Below, piece after piece: positions 48,262 to 57,971 of a stretch of DNA of 64,000 bases. Source of the stretch: Gallionella sp. (GTDB lineage: Bacteria > Pseudomonadota > Gammaproteobacteria > Burkholderiales > Gallionellaceae); NCBI GenBank assembly GCA_022340615.1, contig JAJDNO010000077.1, positions 1-64,000 of the forward strand. Direction: 5' to 3'. How positions within the stretch are numbered: the first letter of the stretch is position 1; every line of letters starts with the position of its first letter. Under the pieces are notes generated by a model that was not told where the DNA came from, did not search any database, and saw only the letters and a list, made by a program, of their open reading frames with translations. The translations under genes were made by a program, and so were the position numbers.

Positions 48262-48890
48262 TGTCCCAGTTCTTTGCGATTCATCCCGACAATCCAAACC
48301 CGCGCCTGATCCGCCAGGCTGCAGAAGTGCTGCGCGACGGCGGTATCGTGGTGTATCCGACCGATTCCAGCTATGCATTGGGCTGTCATCTCGACGACAA
48401 GAATGCGGTCACGCGCATAAGGCAGATACGCGGACTGGACGAACAGCATCACATGACCTTGATGTGCCGCGACCTGTCTGAGATTTCTCGCTACGCCCAG
48501 GTGGACAACGCGAAATTTCGCATACTGAAAAACAATACGCCGGGCAGCTACACTTTCATTCTGAAGGCAACCAGGGAAGTGCCGAAACGCCTGCAACATC
48601 CCAAACGCAGCACGATCGGAATCCGGGTGCCCGATCATCGGGTGGCGCTCGCATTGCTGGAAGAACTGGGCGAGCCGATGTGCAGCTCAACGCTGATCCT
48701 GCCCGATGAAGAGGGACCGCTGAATGATGCCGAACAGATACGCGATCTGCTGGAAAAAAGGGTTGAACTGGTGATCGACGGAGGGTCGGCGGGGCTTGAT
48801 TTCACCACCGTGATCGATTTGACCGGTGAAGCACCGGTGTTGCTGCGCCGCGGCAAGGGTGATGTTGAACCTTTCGGAATTGAAGAATAA
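48261..48890 (+). CDS. yciO: YciO/YrdC/Sua5-family protein
   Basis: A 209-residue member of the Sua5/YrdC family that makes threonylcarbamoyl-AMP for tRNA t6A; YciO paralogs have lower or unclear activity. Conserved sequence includes LRDGGIVVYPTDSSYALGC near residue 24 and STIGIRVPDHRVALAL. ATG 48261 overlaps the rnm stop (TGATG). The ORF-track start at 48228 lies inside rnm. Confidence 0.9.
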   Translation: MSQFFAIHPDNPNPRLIRQAAEVLRDGGIVVYPTDSSYALGCHLDDKNAVTRIRQIRGLDEQHHMTLMCRDLSEISRYAQVDNAKFRILKNNTPGSYTFILKATREVPKRLQHPKRSTIGIRVPDHRVALALLEELGEPMCSSTLILPDEEGPLNDAEQIRDLLEKRVELVIDGGSAGLDFTTVIDLTGEAPVLLRRGKGDVEPFGIEE

Positions 48891-48918
48891 CGAGTACATG
48901 ACAGGACCATAATCGATA

Positions 48919-49566
48919 ATGGAGATAAACCAATTCATTCAAACAGTGGCAATAGGCGCAATTCCAGTGCTATTTGCCATAACCCTGCACGAAGCGGCAC
49001 ACGGTTACGTGGCGCGTCATTTTGGTGACATGACAGCCGATAAGGCCGGGCGAATCACTCTCAATCCGCTGCACCATATCGATCCGGTCGGTACAATATT
49101 GTTGCCTTTGCTTACTTTTGCTTTGGGTGGAATCCTGTTCGGCTGGGCCAAGCCGGTGCCGGTCAATTTTGCCGCATTGCGAAATCCGAAGAAAGATATG
49201 CTGTGGGTCGCAATTGCCGGGCCGGCCTCCAATCTGGCAATGGCATTGGGGTGGACTTTTCTCTACAAGGTAGGGCTGATGTTTCCGGAAAGTTATTTCG
49301 CCGATCCGTTGTTGGGCATGGCAAAAATCGGGATGGAAATAAATGTTGTGCTGATGGTGCTGAACCTGCTGCCGCTGCCGCCGCTGGATGGCGGACGCGT
49401 CGCGGTCAGCCTGCTGCCGCATCGCCAGGCATTTCAACTGGCCAGGATAGAGCCTTACGGCATGTTCATCCTGATCTTTCTGGCGGTCACGTCGGTGCTG
49501 AGTTTTATACTCACCCCCCCAATCGTATTTATATTCAGAATTCTTTTATCTTTATTTGGAATTTAA
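48919..49566 (+). CDS. Site-2 protease-like membrane metalloprotease (M50)
   Basis: A 215-residue integral membrane protein with the zinc motif HEAAH near residue 25 and the second active-site motif NLLPLPPLDGGRV near residue 150, as in compact rhomboid-like S2P family members. It has about five hydrophobic helices and no PDZ domain. Substrates are unknown; the gene is often linked with trpS and scpA in betaproteobacteria, and trpS follows after 2 bases. Confidence 0.9.
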   Translation: MEINQFIQTVAIGAIPVLFAITLHEAAHGYVARHFGDMTADKAGRITLNPLHHIDPVGTILLPLLTFALGGILFGWAKPVPVNFAALRNPKKDMLWVAIAGPASNLAMALGWTFLYKVGLMFPESYFADPLLGMAKIGMEINVVLMVLNLLPLPPLDGGRVAVSLLPHRQAFQLARIEPYGMFILIFLAVTSVLSFILTPPIVFIFRILLSLFGI

Positions 49567-49568
49567 TC

Positions 49569-50771
49569 ATGTTTGCTGAGCGTGTGTTATCGGGTATGCG
49601 GCCCACTGGAAGTCTGCATCTGGGCCACTACCACGGGGTGCTGAAAAACTGGGTGGAGATGCAGAACGAATACGAATGCCTGTTTTTCGTGGCCGACTGG
49701 CATGCGCTGACCACGCATTACGACACGCCGCATGTGATTGAGCAAAACGTGTGGGATATGGTGGTCGACTGGCTTGCCGCCGGCGTCAACCCGGCGCGTG
49801 CCACGCTGTTCATCCAGTCACGGGTGCCGGAACACGCTGAACTGCATCTGCTGCTGTCGATGATTACTCCGCTGGGCTGGCTCGAGCGCGTGCCGACCTA
49901 CAAGGACCAGCAGGAGAAGCTCTCCGAAAAGGATCTGAGCACATACGGCTTCCTCGGCTATCCGCTGCTGCAAAGCGCGGACATATTGATCTACCGCGCC
50001 ACCCAGGTGCCGGTCGGTGAGGACCAGGTGCCGCATATCGAATTCACCCGCGAAATCGCGCGCCGCTTCAATCACATTTATGGCAGGGAGCCGGGTTTCG
50101 AGGAGAAGGCGGAGGCGGCCGTCAAGAAACTCGGCAGCAAACGGGCCAAGCTGTACAACGAGCTGCGCACCCGTTACCAGGAGCAGGGCGACGACGAGGC
50201 GATCGAATCGGCCAAGGCGCTGCTGGATGAGCAGCAGAGCCTCAGTCATGGCGACCGCGAAAGGCTGTTCGGTTATCTGGAAGGCGGCGGCAAGATGATT
50301 TTGTCCGAGCCGCGGGCGATGCTCACTGCCGCCGCCAAGATGCCCGGGCTGGACGGACAGAAGATGTCCAAGTCGTATAACAACACCATTACCTTGCGCG
50401 AAGACGAAGCCAGCGTGAACAGGAAGATCCGCACCATGCCGACAGACCCTGCACGAATCCGGCGCAGCGACGCGGGCGATCCCGACAAGTGCCCGGTGTG
50501 GCCGTTGCACCTGGTTTACTCGAACGAACAGACCAGGCAGTGGGTGATGAAGGGCTGCAAGAGCGCGGCGATAGGCTGCATCGAGTGCAAACAGCCGCTG
50601 ATCGCCGCGGTGCTGGAGGAGCAGCGTCCGATGCGCGAACGCGCGCAGCAGTATCTGGATGACCCGGCACTGGTGCGCAACATCATCGCGGACGGATGCG
50701 AGAAGGCGCGCAAACTGGCTGCGGAAACCATGCGCGACGTGCGCGAGGCCATGGGGCTGGATTACAGCTGA
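49569..50771 (+). CDS. trpS: Tryptophanyl-tRNA synthetase
   Basis: A 400-residue class I synthetase. The HIGH motif appears as GSLHLGHYHG and the KMSKS motif as GQKMSKSYNNT. It is of the longer TrpS form with an inserted segment (EEKAEAAVKKLGSKRAKLYN). The ORF-track start at 49203 is in the protease gene; ATG 49569 opens with MFAERVLSGMRPTG as expected. It precedes scpA by 6 bases. Confidence 0.95.
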   Translation: MFAERVLSGMRPTGSLHLGHYHGVLKNWVEMQNEYECLFFVADWHALTTHYDTPHVIEQNVWDMVVDWLAAGVNPARATLFIQSRVPEHAELHLLLSMITPLGWLERVPTYKDQQEKLSEKDLSTYGFLGYPLLQSADILIYRATQVPVGEDQVPHIEFTREIARRFNHIYGREPGFEEKAEAAVKKLGSKRAKLYNELRTRYQEQGDDEAIESAKALLDEQQSLSHGDRERLFGYLEGGGKMILSEPRAMLTAAAKMPGLDGQKMSKSYNNTITLREDEASVNRKIRTMPTDPARIRRSDAGDPDKCPVWPLHLVYSNEQTRQWVMKGCKSAAIGCIECKQPLIAAVLEEQRPMRERAQQYLDDPALVRNIIADGCEKARKLAAETMRDVREAMGLDYS

Positions 50772-50777
50772 GCGACG

Positions 50778-51608
50778 ATGACGGCCATTGAAGACAACCA
50801 GATGATAGCCGCACCTGCGCAACAGGTTCCTGTCGCGCATGTCCACGGCGAACCGCTGCTGGAGTTGCCGCAGGATTTGTATATCCCGCCGGACGCGCTG
50901 GAACTGGTGCTGGAAACCTTCCAGGGGCCGCTGGACCTGCTGCTTTACCTGATCCGCAAGCACAACCTCGATGTGCTGGATATTCCGATGGCGGAACTGA
51001 CCCGCCAGTACATCGGCTACATCGAGATGATGCAGCGGCACAGGCTGGAACTTGCGGCTGATTATTTGCTGATGGCGGCGGTGCTGATCGAGATCAAGTC
51101 GCGCATGCTGCTGCCTCGCCCGGTCAAGGTCAGCGAGGAAGGCGAGGAAGATCCGCGCGCCGAACTGATGCGCCGCCTGCTCGAATACGAACAGATGAAG
51201 CTGGCCGCGCAAAAGCTCAACGAGTTGCCGCAGGCAGGCCGCGATTTCGAGATCGTCCAGGTGCTGATCGAAAATACCGTGCGCGAGCGGCTGCCCGAGG
51301 TCAGCGTGGAAGATCTGCGGCAGGCGTGGCTGGGCCTGCTGGCACGCGCCAAATTGAACACGCATCACAAGGTGCGGCGCGAACAGCTTTCGGTGCGCGA
51401 ACAGATGACGCATATCCTGCGCTGCCTGCACGACGGCGAATTCGTCGAGTTCGGCACCTTGTTCGATCTGGAAGGAGGTGTGCCGAAACTGATCGTCACC
51501 TTTATTGCAATTCTGGAACTGGCCAAGGAATACCTGGTTGAAATCCAGCAAAGTGAAACATTGGGGAGCATCTATGTCCGAACAAGCCGAGCCATTACCG
51601 CCGAGTGA
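50778..51608 (+). CDS. scpA: Segregation and condensation protein A
   Basis: A 276-residue kleisin that bridges the SMC head domains in chromosome condensation. The conserved [30 protein letters not shown] opens the kleisin N-domain near residue 45, and the C-terminal winged-helix region ([19 protein letters not shown]) contacts SMC. The gene overlaps scpB by 35 bases, suggesting coupled translation. Confidence 0.95.
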   Translation: MTAIEDNQMIAAPAQQVPVAHVHGEPLLELPQDLYIPPDALELVLETFQGPLDLLLYLIRKHNLDVLDIPMAELTRQYIGYIEMMQRHRLELAADYLLMAAVLIEIKSRMLLPRPVKVSEEGEEDPRAELMRRLLEYEQMKLAAQKLNELPQAGRDFEIVQVLIENTVRERLPEVSVEDLRQAWLGLLARAKLNTHHKVRREQLSVREQMTHILRCLHDGEFVEFGTLFDLEGGVPKLIVTFIAILELAKEYLVEIQQSETLGSIYVRTSRAITAE

Positions 51609-52194
51609 ATCGGCCGCAACGCCAGGCGTTATGCCCGACGTGCTGCCGGATATCGAGCAGCTCAAGCGCGTGCTGGAAACCGCGCTGCTGACCGCGACCG
51701 AACCGCTGCCGGCAGCGGAACTGAAAAAGCTCAGCGATGCGCCGATCGACAACCGCCAGATCGAGGCGCTGCTCGAAGAACTCGCGCAATCCTGGCAGGA
51801 TCGCGGCGTGGAACTGAACCGCGTCGCAAGCGGATGGCGGTTCAGGGCCAGACCGGAAATGCAGCCGTATCTCGACCGGCTCAATCCGCAAAAGACGCCG
51901 CGCTATTCGCGCGCGGTGCTCGAGACGCTCGCCATCATTGCTTACCACCAGCCCGTCACGCGCGGCGACATCGAGGAAATACGCGGCGTCGCTGTTTCAT
52001 CACAGATTCTGAAGACGCTGGAAACGCGCGGCTGGGTCGAGGTCGTCGGCACCCGAGATACGCCGGGCAAACCCGAGTTGTTTGCCACCACCAGCCAGCT
52101 GCTGGACGATCTAAATCTGCGCGCGTTGCAGGAACTGCCGTCGCTGCAGGATATCGGCGCGTTGCTGGAGCAGGATAGCGCTGCCCCGGCTTGA
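51574..52194 (+). CDS. scpB: Segregation and condensation protein B
   Basis: A 206-residue winged-helix partner of ScpA. Conserved segments are [21 protein letters not shown] and [25 protein letters not shown] 51574 has GGGGAG 5 bases upstream within scpA; the ORF-track start at 51505 is unlikely. No smc gene is in the window. Confidence 0.94.
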   Translation: MSEQAEPLPPSESAATPGVMPDVLPDIEQLKRVLETALLTATEPLPAAELKKLSDAPIDNRQIEALLEELAQSWQDRGVELNRVASGWRFRARPEMQPYLDRLNPQKTPRYSRAVLETLAIIAYHQPVTRGDIEEIRGVAVSSQILKTLETRGWVEVVGTRDTPGKPELFATTSQLLDDLNLRALQELPSLQDIGALLEQDSAAPA

Positions 52195-52207
52195 CGGCAG
52201 GGTTGGC

Positions 52208-52993
52208 ATGAAATCGATCCAGTCCCGCGACAATCCCTTCTACAAGGAGCTCGCCAGACTCTCCTCGTCCGCCCGGCAGCGCAGGAAATCCGCGCAGACC
52301 CTGCTGGACGGCGTGCATCTGCTCGGGGCATATCTGGATTGCGGCAAGCAGCCGCAACATATCATGCTGAATGCGGCGGCATTGCGCGACCCCGAAATAG
52401 CCGGAATGCTGCAGCGCCTCGACAGCGTGCCGGCCACGCTGCTCGATGACGGCCTGTTTACCGGCCTCAGCGAACTTAAATCACCCAGCGGGATTCTGGC
52501 CCTGATCGATATTCCCCGTGCGGACGCGACGGGTTCGGAAAGCCGGTTTGCGCTGCTGCTGGAAGATATCCAGGATCCGGGCAATCTCGGCTCGATGCTG
52601 CGCTCTGCGGCAGCGGCGGGTTGCGATGCGGTGTTCCTGTCACAAGCCTGCGCCGACGCATGGTCGCCGAAGGTGCTGCGCGCGGCAATGGGCGGCCACT
52701 TCGTTCTCGACATCCATGAAGATGCCGACTTGCCGGATATCGCAGCGAGGTTCAACGGCGCCACTTTTGCAGCGACCCTGCAGGCACGCGACAGCCTGTA
52801 TGCTCACGACCTTGCCGGGAATGTCGCTTTTGTGTTCGGCAACGAAGGTGCCGGACTGTCTGTTCAGCTGATGGATGCGGCGCATCATGCGATCCAGATT
52901 CCGATGCCGGGCAGGGTGGAGTCGCTCAATGCCGCAGCCGCGGCGGCGGTTTGCCTGTTCGAGGCTGCGCGCCAGCGGCGGGCGAAAATCTAG
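52208..52993 (+). CDS. TrmH/SpoU-family rRNA 2'-O-methyltransferase
   Basis: A 261-residue SPOUT methyltransferase. An N-terminal substrate-binding domain (QSRDNPFYKELARL) is followed by the three SpoU motifs: LLEDIQDPGNLGSMLRSA, FVFGNEGAGLS and IPMPGRVESLNAAAAAAVCLFE. The target is probably 23S rRNA, but the exact site is unclear. Its stop overlaps the converging ppsR by 4 bases. Confidence 0.92.
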   Translation: MKSIQSRDNPFYKELARLSSSARQRRKSAQTLLDGVHLLGAYLDCGKQPQHIMLNAAALRDPEIAGMLQRLDSVPATLLDDGLFTGLSELKSPSGILALIDIPRADATGSESRFALLLEDIQDPGNLGSMLRSAAAAGCDAVFLSQACADAWSPKVLRAAMGGHFVLDIHEDADLPDIAARFNGATFAATLQARDSLYAHDLAGNVAFVFGNEGAGLSVQLMDAAHHAIQIPMPGRVESLNAAAAAAVCLFEAARQRRAKI

Positions 52994-53799
52994 CGCTTTA
53001 GTCCTGCCTGGAACAGGACAGTGGTCGCGATTTCTTCCACCGACATGGTGGTCACATCGAGGCAGGTTACGCCGGACTGGCGCATCAGGCTCTCTGCCTG
53101 CTGTATTTCAAATCGGCAGTTATCCAGGGATGCGTAGCGGCTGTTCGGTGATCTTTCCGAGCGTATCTGCTGCAGCCGTTCCGGCTGTATGGTCAACCCG
53201 AAAATCTTGCTTTTCAGCGCTTTCAGCGCGGGCGGCAGCGCATTCGAGGAAAAATCCTCGGCGACCAGCGGATAGTTTGCGGCATACACCCCGAACTGCA
53301 GCGCAAGATACAGCGATGTCGGCGTTTTGCCGCAACGGGATACGCCGACCAGGATTACGTCGGCGCTGTGCAATTCCTTGGAAATTCCCCCGTCGTCATG
53401 GTTCAGCGCGTAATTTACCGCGTCCATCCGTGCGCTGTAATTGGCGCCCGCCGCATGAGACCGGCCCACGGCGTGTGAAGATAGCTGGCCGAGTTCCGTT
53501 TCCAGCGGCACGATGAACATTTCGAACAGGTCGAGGATCAACGCATCGCTCTGTTCGATGATGCTGAGCACCGCCGGAAGCGTCAGCGTGCTGAACACGA
53601 TGGGTCGCTGTCCGTCCTTTATTGCCGTCTCGTTGATCCGGGCAACGGCATCGCGGGCTTTGTCCACCGAATCCAGGAAGGGCAGCGTGATCTTGTCGAA
53701 AACGATGCCTTCGAACTGGCTCAGCAGACTGCGTCCCAGGCTTTCCGCGGTGAGGCCGGTGCGATCCGAGATGAAAAATGCGCTGCGTTGTTTGTCCAT
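52990..53799 (-). CDS. ppsR: PEP synthase regulatory protein PpsR (kinase/pyrophosphorylase)
   Basis: A 269-residue DUF299 protein that phosphorylates PEP synthase with ADP and removes the phosphate with inorganic phosphate. The P-loop [16 protein letters not shown] lies near residue 155, and the N-terminal [19 protein letters not shown] is typical. It is divergent from ppsA, its target, as in E. coli. Confidence 0.95.
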   Translation of the reverse strand: MDKQRSAFFISDRTGLTAESLGRSLLSQFEGIVFDKITLPFLDSVDKARDAVARINETAIKDGQRPIVFSTLTLPAVLSIIEQSDALILDLFEMFIVPLETELGQLSSHAVGRSHAAGANYSARMDAVNYALNHDDGGISKELHSADVILVGVSRCGKTPTSLYLALQFGVYAANYPLVAEDFSSNALPPALKALKSKIFGLTIQPERLQQIRSERSPNSRYASLDNCRFEIQQAESLMRQSGVTCLDVTTMSVEEIATTVLFQAGLKR

Positions 53800-53861
53800 C
53801 GCGTCACCTCAGGGTAATTTGGTTTATGATGAATGATAAAACTAATCCAATGGGGAGCATT

Positions 53862-56237
53862 ATGAAGCAATATATCGCCAGCTTTACTTCTTTGCGCATG
53901 ACTGATGTCGGCAGCGTTGGCGGCAAGAACGCGTCGCTCGGCGAAATGATCAGTCAGCTTGCCGATCTCGGCGTGCGTGTTCCCGGTGGTTTTGCAACGA
54001 CAGCGGATGCCTATCGCGATTTTCTCGCGCAAAGCGGACTCGATGCGCGCATTCGTGATTTGCTCGACAAGCTCGATATCGAAGATGTCACCGCGCTCGC
54101 GAAAGCCGGACAGCAGATACGGCTATGGATAAACGAGACACCCTTTCCGGCGCAGCTCGATCAGGAGATACGCAAAGCCTACGAGAAGCTGCAGGCAGAT
54201 GCGGGCACCGAAGCGACCTGGGCGGTGCGCTCGTCCGCAACCGCCGAAGACCTGCCCGATGCGTCCTTTGCCGGACAGCAGGAAACCTTCCTGAACATCC
54301 AGGGTGCCGACAATTTGCTGCATGCGATCAAGGAGGTGTTTGCATCGCTGTATAACGACCGCGCGATCGCTTACCGCGTGCATCAGGGTTTTGCCCATCA
54401 CGATGTTGCGCTGTCGGCAGGCGTGCAGCGCATGGTGCGCAGCGATATGGGCTCCAGCGGCGTGATGTTCACGCTGGACACCGAATCCGGCTTCGATCAG
54501 GTGGTATTCATCACGGCTTCGTATGGCCTGGGCGAGACCGTGGTGCAGGGTGCCGTGAATCCGGACGAATTCTACGTTTACAAACCTGCGCTGAAGGCAG
54601 GCAAACGTGCAGTCATCCGCCGCAATCTCGGCGCCAAGGCGATCAAGATGGAATTTGATACCGTGCGCCAGGCAGGCCGCTCGGTGCGCACGGTGGATGT
54701 GCCGTCGGCACAGCGGAGCAGTTATTCGATCAGCGACGCCGAGGCGGAAGAACTGGGGCGTTATGCGCTCACCATCGAGCAGCATTATGGTCGCGCGATG
54801 GACATCGAATGGGGCAAGGACGGCATCGACGGCAAGCTCTATATCCTGCAGGCAAGGCCGGAAACCGTGCAGGCGCATGACAAGCTGGAGACATTGCGCC
54901 GTTACCGGATCAAACAGCCGGGCACCGTGCGGATCAGTGGCCGCGCGATCGGCCAGCGCATCGGCAGCGGCCGCGTGAGCCTGATTAAAAATGCCAGCGA
55001 AATGAGCAAGGTGCAGGCGGGTGACGTGCTGGTCACCGACATGACCGATCCCGACTGGGAACCGATCATGAAACGCGCATCGGCAATCGTCACCAATCGC
55101 GGCGGGCGGACCTGCCATGCGGCGATTATCGCGCGCGAACTGGGCATTCCGGCCGTTGTTGGCTGCGGCGATGCGACCGAGTTGCTCAAGCAGGGCGAAG
55201 AAGTCACGGTGTCGTGCGCCGAAGGCGATGTCGGCAAGGTATACGAAGGAAAGATCGATTTCGAAGTGATCGACCTGGCGCTGGACAAGATGCCTGTGCC
55301 TCCGGTCAAGATTTCGATGAACGTCGGCAATCCGGAGCTGGCGTTCGAATTTTGCCGCTTGCCCAATGCCGGCATCGGGCTGGCCAGGTTGGAGTTCATC
55401 ATCGCGCGCATGATCGGCATCCATCCCAAGGCTGTGCTGGGCTACCCCAACCTGCCGGAAGGCCTGAAGACGCAAGTGGAGGCAAAATGCGCCGGTTATG
55501 CGTCGCCGGTGGATTTCTATGTCGAAAAACTGGTCGAGGGTATTGCGACATTGGGTGCCGCATTCGCGCCCAAGCCGGTGATCGTACGGCTGTCGGATTT
55601 CAAGTCGAATGAATATTCCAGCCTGATCGGCGGCAAGCAATACGAGCCCGAGGAAGAAAACCCGATGCTGGGTTTCCGCGGCGCATCGCGTTACATCGCC
55701 GAGGATTTTCAGGACTGCTTCGCGCTGGAATGCCGCGCGATGAAGCGTGTTCGCGATGAGATGGGGCTGACCAATGTCGAAGTGATGATCCCGTTCGTGC
55801 GCACCGTCGATGAGGCTCGCGGCGTGATTTCCGTGCTGGAAAAGAACGGCCTGAAGCGCGGCAAGAACGGATTGCGCGTGATCATGATGTGCGAGATTCC
55901 GGCCAACGCGCTGATTGCGGAACAGTTCCTCGAATATTTTGACGGATTCTCGATCGGCTCCAACGATCTGACCCAGCTTACGCTCGGCATCGACCGGGAT
56001 TCCAGCATCGTCGCAGGCAGTTTCGATGAACGCAATCCGGCAGTGCAATCCCTGCTGAGCATGGCCATTCAGGCTTGCCGCAAGGCAAACAAATACGTCG
56101 GTATTTGCGGGCAGGGCCCATCGGACCATCCCGATTTTGCGGAATGGCTGGTGGAGCAGGGCATCGAATCGATATCCCTGAATCCGGATACGGTGGTGCA
56201 GACCTGGCTGTTGCTGAGCAAGGCGGCGAAGCCCTGA
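53862..56237 (+). CDS. ppsA: Phosphoenolpyruvate synthase
   Basis: A 791-residue gluconeogenic enzyme making PEP from pyruvate and ATP. The N-terminal nucleotide-binding domain opens with [11 protein letters not shown]; the swivelling phosphohistidine domain shows [21 protein letters not shown] near residue 425 with the catalytic His; the C-terminal PEP-binding barrel has [22 protein letters not shown] 53862 with GGGGAG upstream replaces the ORF-track start at 53778 inside ppsR. Confidence 0.96.
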   Translation: MKQYIASFTSLRMTDVGSVGGKNASLGEMISQLADLGVRVPGGFATTADAYRDFLAQSGLDARIRDLLDKLDIEDVTALAKAGQQIRLWINETPFPAQLDQEIRKAYEKLQADAGTEATWAVRSSATAEDLPDASFAGQQETFLNIQGADNLLHAIKEVFASLYNDRAIAYRVHQGFAHHDVALSAGVQRMVRSDMGSSGVMFTLDTESGFDQVVFITASYGLGETVVQGAVNPDEFYVYKPALKAGKRAVIRRNLGAKAIKMEFDTVRQAGRSVRTVDVPSAQRSSYSISDAEAEELGRYALTIEQHYGRAMDIEWGKDGIDGKLYILQARPETVQAHDKLETLRRYRIKQPGTVRISGRAIGQRIGSGRVSLIKNASEMSKVQAGDVLVTDMTDPDWEPIMKRASAIVTNRGGRTCHAAIIARELGIPAVVGCGDATELLKQGEEVTVSCAEGDVGKVYEGKIDFEVIDLALDKMPVPPVKISMNVGNPELAFEFCRLPNAGIGLARLEFIIARMIGIHPKAVLGYPNLPEGLKTQVEAKCAGYASPVDFYVEKLVEGIATLGAAFAPKPVIVRLSDFKSNEYSSLIGGKQYEPEEENPMLGFRGASRYIAEDFQDCFALECRAMKRVRDEMGLTNVEVMIPFVRTVDEARGVISVLEKNGLKRGKNGLRVIMMCEIPANALIAEQFLEYFDGFSIGSNDLTQLTLGIDRDSSIVAGSFDERNPAVQSLLSMAIQACRKANKYVGICGQGPSDHPDFAEWLVEQGIESISLNPDTVVQTWLLLSKAAKP

Positions 56238-56254
56238 TTTGCGGGATAAACTCC

Positions 56255-56282
56255 TTGACCTGTAAGCATAATTCGCTATAAT
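56255..56282 (+). promoter_or_regulatory. Sigma-70 promoter of the rpsF operon
   Basis: TTGACC (56255-56260) and a perfect TATAAT (56277-56282) with a 16-base spacer, 88 bases before rpsF. The leader to rpsF is G/C-rich and may carry the S6:S18 feedback site, but I did not fold it. Confidence 0.8.
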
Positions 56283-56369
56283 GCGCGCCCCTGTGAGGCT
56301 GATGTCCGGCCTCGCAATACCTTGCTCCACCGCACCGCAGGCGGGGGGCTTTAACCACAAGGAGAAGTA

Positions 56370-56792
56370 ATGCGACATTACGAAATCGTTTTTATTGTGC
56401 ATCCCGATCAGAGCGAGCAGGTGCCCGCGATGGTCGAGCGCTATCGCACGCTGGTCACCGGCAACGGCGGCCATATCCACCGTCTGGAAGACTGGGGGCG
56501 CCGCCAGCTGGCATACCCTATCCAGAAAATCCACAAGGCACACTACGTGCTGATGAATATCGAATGCAACCAGGCAACGCTGGACGAGCTGGAACACGCT
56601 TTCCGTTTCAATGATGCAGTGCTGCGTCACTTGACCGTGAAGACCAGGGCGGCCGTGGTTGAACCTTCCGCAATGATGAAGGAAGACAAGCCGCGTTCGA
56701 TGCCGACTGAAAGCAGTGCTCCGGCGGCGGCTCCTGCAGCTGCGCCGGCTGCTCCCGAGGCGGCTCCGGCAGAAAGCCCGGCACAGGCCTGA
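56370..56792 (+). CDS. rpsF: 30S ribosomal protein S6
   Basis: A 140-residue bS6. The ferredoxin-like core [24 protein letters not shown] and the [23 protein letters not shown] strand are conserved. After about residue 105 a Pro/Ala-rich tail follows, a low-complexity extension seen in many betaproteobacterial S6 proteins. It heads rpsF-priB-rpsR-rplI. Confidence 0.97.
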   Translation: MRHYEIVFIVHPDQSEQVPAMVERYRTLVTGNGGHIHRLEDWGRRQLAYPIQKIHKAHYVLMNIECNQATLDELEHAFRFNDAVLRHLTVKTRAAVVEPSAMMKEDKPRSMPTESSAPAAAPAAAPAAPEAAPAESPAQA

Positions 56793-56804
56793 TCCGGTTG
56801 GCAA

Positions 56805-57101
56805 TTGGCGCATAATCAGGTTGTCATCAGCGGAGAATTGATCGCGCTGGAAAGTTTGCGTTATACCCCGGCAGGGGTGGCAAGAGTGGCACTGACAATA
56901 AGTCACGTCTCTCAGCAGTTCGAAGCAAATGGTTTAAGGCAGGTGCAGTGCGAAGTAAATGCGCTGGCATTTGCCGAGGTGGCCGACAAGGCTGCCGGGT
57001 TTGCAACAGGACAGAACGTAATCCTGCGAGGATTTTTAGCCCGGCAAAGCGTCCGCAGCAGACAGCCTGTTTTGCATATAAACGACATTATTTTGGAATG
57101 A
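56805..57101 (+). CDS. priB: Primosomal replication protein N (PriB)
   Basis: A 98-residue single-stranded-DNA-binding OB-fold protein used in replication restart with PriA. Conserved sequence includes [21 protein letters not shown] and a C-terminal HINDIILE. The start is TTG at 56805 with a weak ribosome site, so translation is probably coupled to rpsF 12 bases upstream. Confidence 0.9.
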   Translation: MAHNQVVISGELIALESLRYTPAGVARVALTISHVSQQFEANGLRQVQCEVNALAFAEVADKAAGFATGQNVILRGFLARQSVRSRQPVLHINDIILE

Positions 57102-57111
57102 AGGAAATATC

Positions 57112-57387
57112 ATGGCTCGTCCATCAGACAAAAAGAAAGATGACAAGAACAAACGCTCTTCCCGCAACAATCTGTTCAAGCGCCGCAAATTCTGCCGCTT
57201 TACAGTCGAGAAGATCGCCGAAGTGGATTACAAGGACATCAACATCCTCAAGGAATTCATAGCCGAAAACGGCAAGCTGATCCCGGCGCGGATCACCGGC
57301 ACCAAGACACGCTATCAGCGCCAGCTGAGCACCGCCGTTAAACGCGCTCGTTTCCTGGCTTTGATGCCTTACACTGACCTGCACTAA
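57112..57387 (+). CDS. rpsR: 30S ribosomal protein S18
   Basis: A 91-residue bS18 with [51 protein letters not shown] spanning the core, and a short basic N-terminal extension. An AAGGAAATATC ribosome region lies upstream. It sits 10 bases after priB. Confidence 0.97.
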   Translation: MARPSDKKKDDKNKRSSRNNLFKRRKFCRFTVEKIAEVDYKDINILKEFIAENGKLIPARITGTKTRYQRQLSTAVKRARFLALMPYTDLH

Positions 57388-57398
57388 GGAGTCCGGAC

Positions 57399-57848
57399 AT
57401 GCAAATTATATTGATGGAAAAAGTGGCCAACCTCGGTGCATTGGGCGAAGTGGTCAAGGTAAAGAACGGTTTTGCGCGTAATTTTCTGATTCCGCAAGGC
57501 AAAGCCAAGCGTGCATCTGCAGCCAACATGGCTGAGTTCGAAGTGCGCCGTGCCGAGATTGAAGCTGCCGAAAAAGCCAGGCTCGCCGAAGCACAGACAC
57601 GCGCCGAGAAACTGGCAGGTTTGACAGTGCAGATCGTGCAAAAGGCGGGTGTGGACGGCAAGCTGTTCGGTTCCGTTACCAATGCAGACATTGTTGCCGC
57701 AATGGCTGCACAGGGCTTTGAGGTTGAAAAATCGCAAGTTCGCATGCCCGAAGGCCATATCAAGCAGATTGGTGACCATCCTGTAAACATCGCGCTGCAT
57801 ACCGATGTGGTGGTGGGAATCACGGTTTCGGTGCTCGGCGAACAGTAA
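57399..57848 (+). CDS. rplI: 50S ribosomal protein L9
   Basis: A 149-residue bL9: the N-domain [19 protein letters not shown] and [16 protein letters not shown], a long connecting helix, and the C-domain ending in [13 protein letters not shown]. It is the last gene of the ribosomal operon; a terminator follows 28 bases on. Confidence 0.97.
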   Translation: MQIILMEKVANLGALGEVVKVKNGFARNFLIPQGKAKRASAANMAEFEVRRAEIEAAEKARLAEAQTRAEKLAGLTVQIVQKAGVDGKLFGSVTNADIVAAMAAQGFEVEKSQVRMPEGHIKQIGDHPVNIALHTDVVVGITVSVLGEQ

Positions 57849-57876
57849 TTTGTTCCGGCATCATCGCAACGCAAAG

Positions 57877-57904
57877 AAAGGACTGGCAACAGTCCTTTTT
57901 TTTG
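57877..57904 (+). terminator. Rho-independent terminator of the rpsF-rplI operon
   Basis: AAAGGACT/AGTCCTTT stem with a 6-base loop and a T-run, between rplI and dnaB. Confidence 0.9.
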
Positions 57905-57971
57905 TTTTCGGAATTTCCCCGGTAGCAGGGTAAAATGCCTGACGCATAACAGCACTATCCAGTTTAACTCC

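Noticed and set aside
49818-51884. 688-residue minus-strand ORF opposite trpS-scpA-scpB
   Set aside because: Antisense shadow of three recognised genes.
54123-56906. 927-residue minus-strand ORF opposite ppsA
   Set aside because: Composition (His/Arg/Gln-rich) is that of an antisense shadow of a high-GC gene; ppsA on the other strand is certain.
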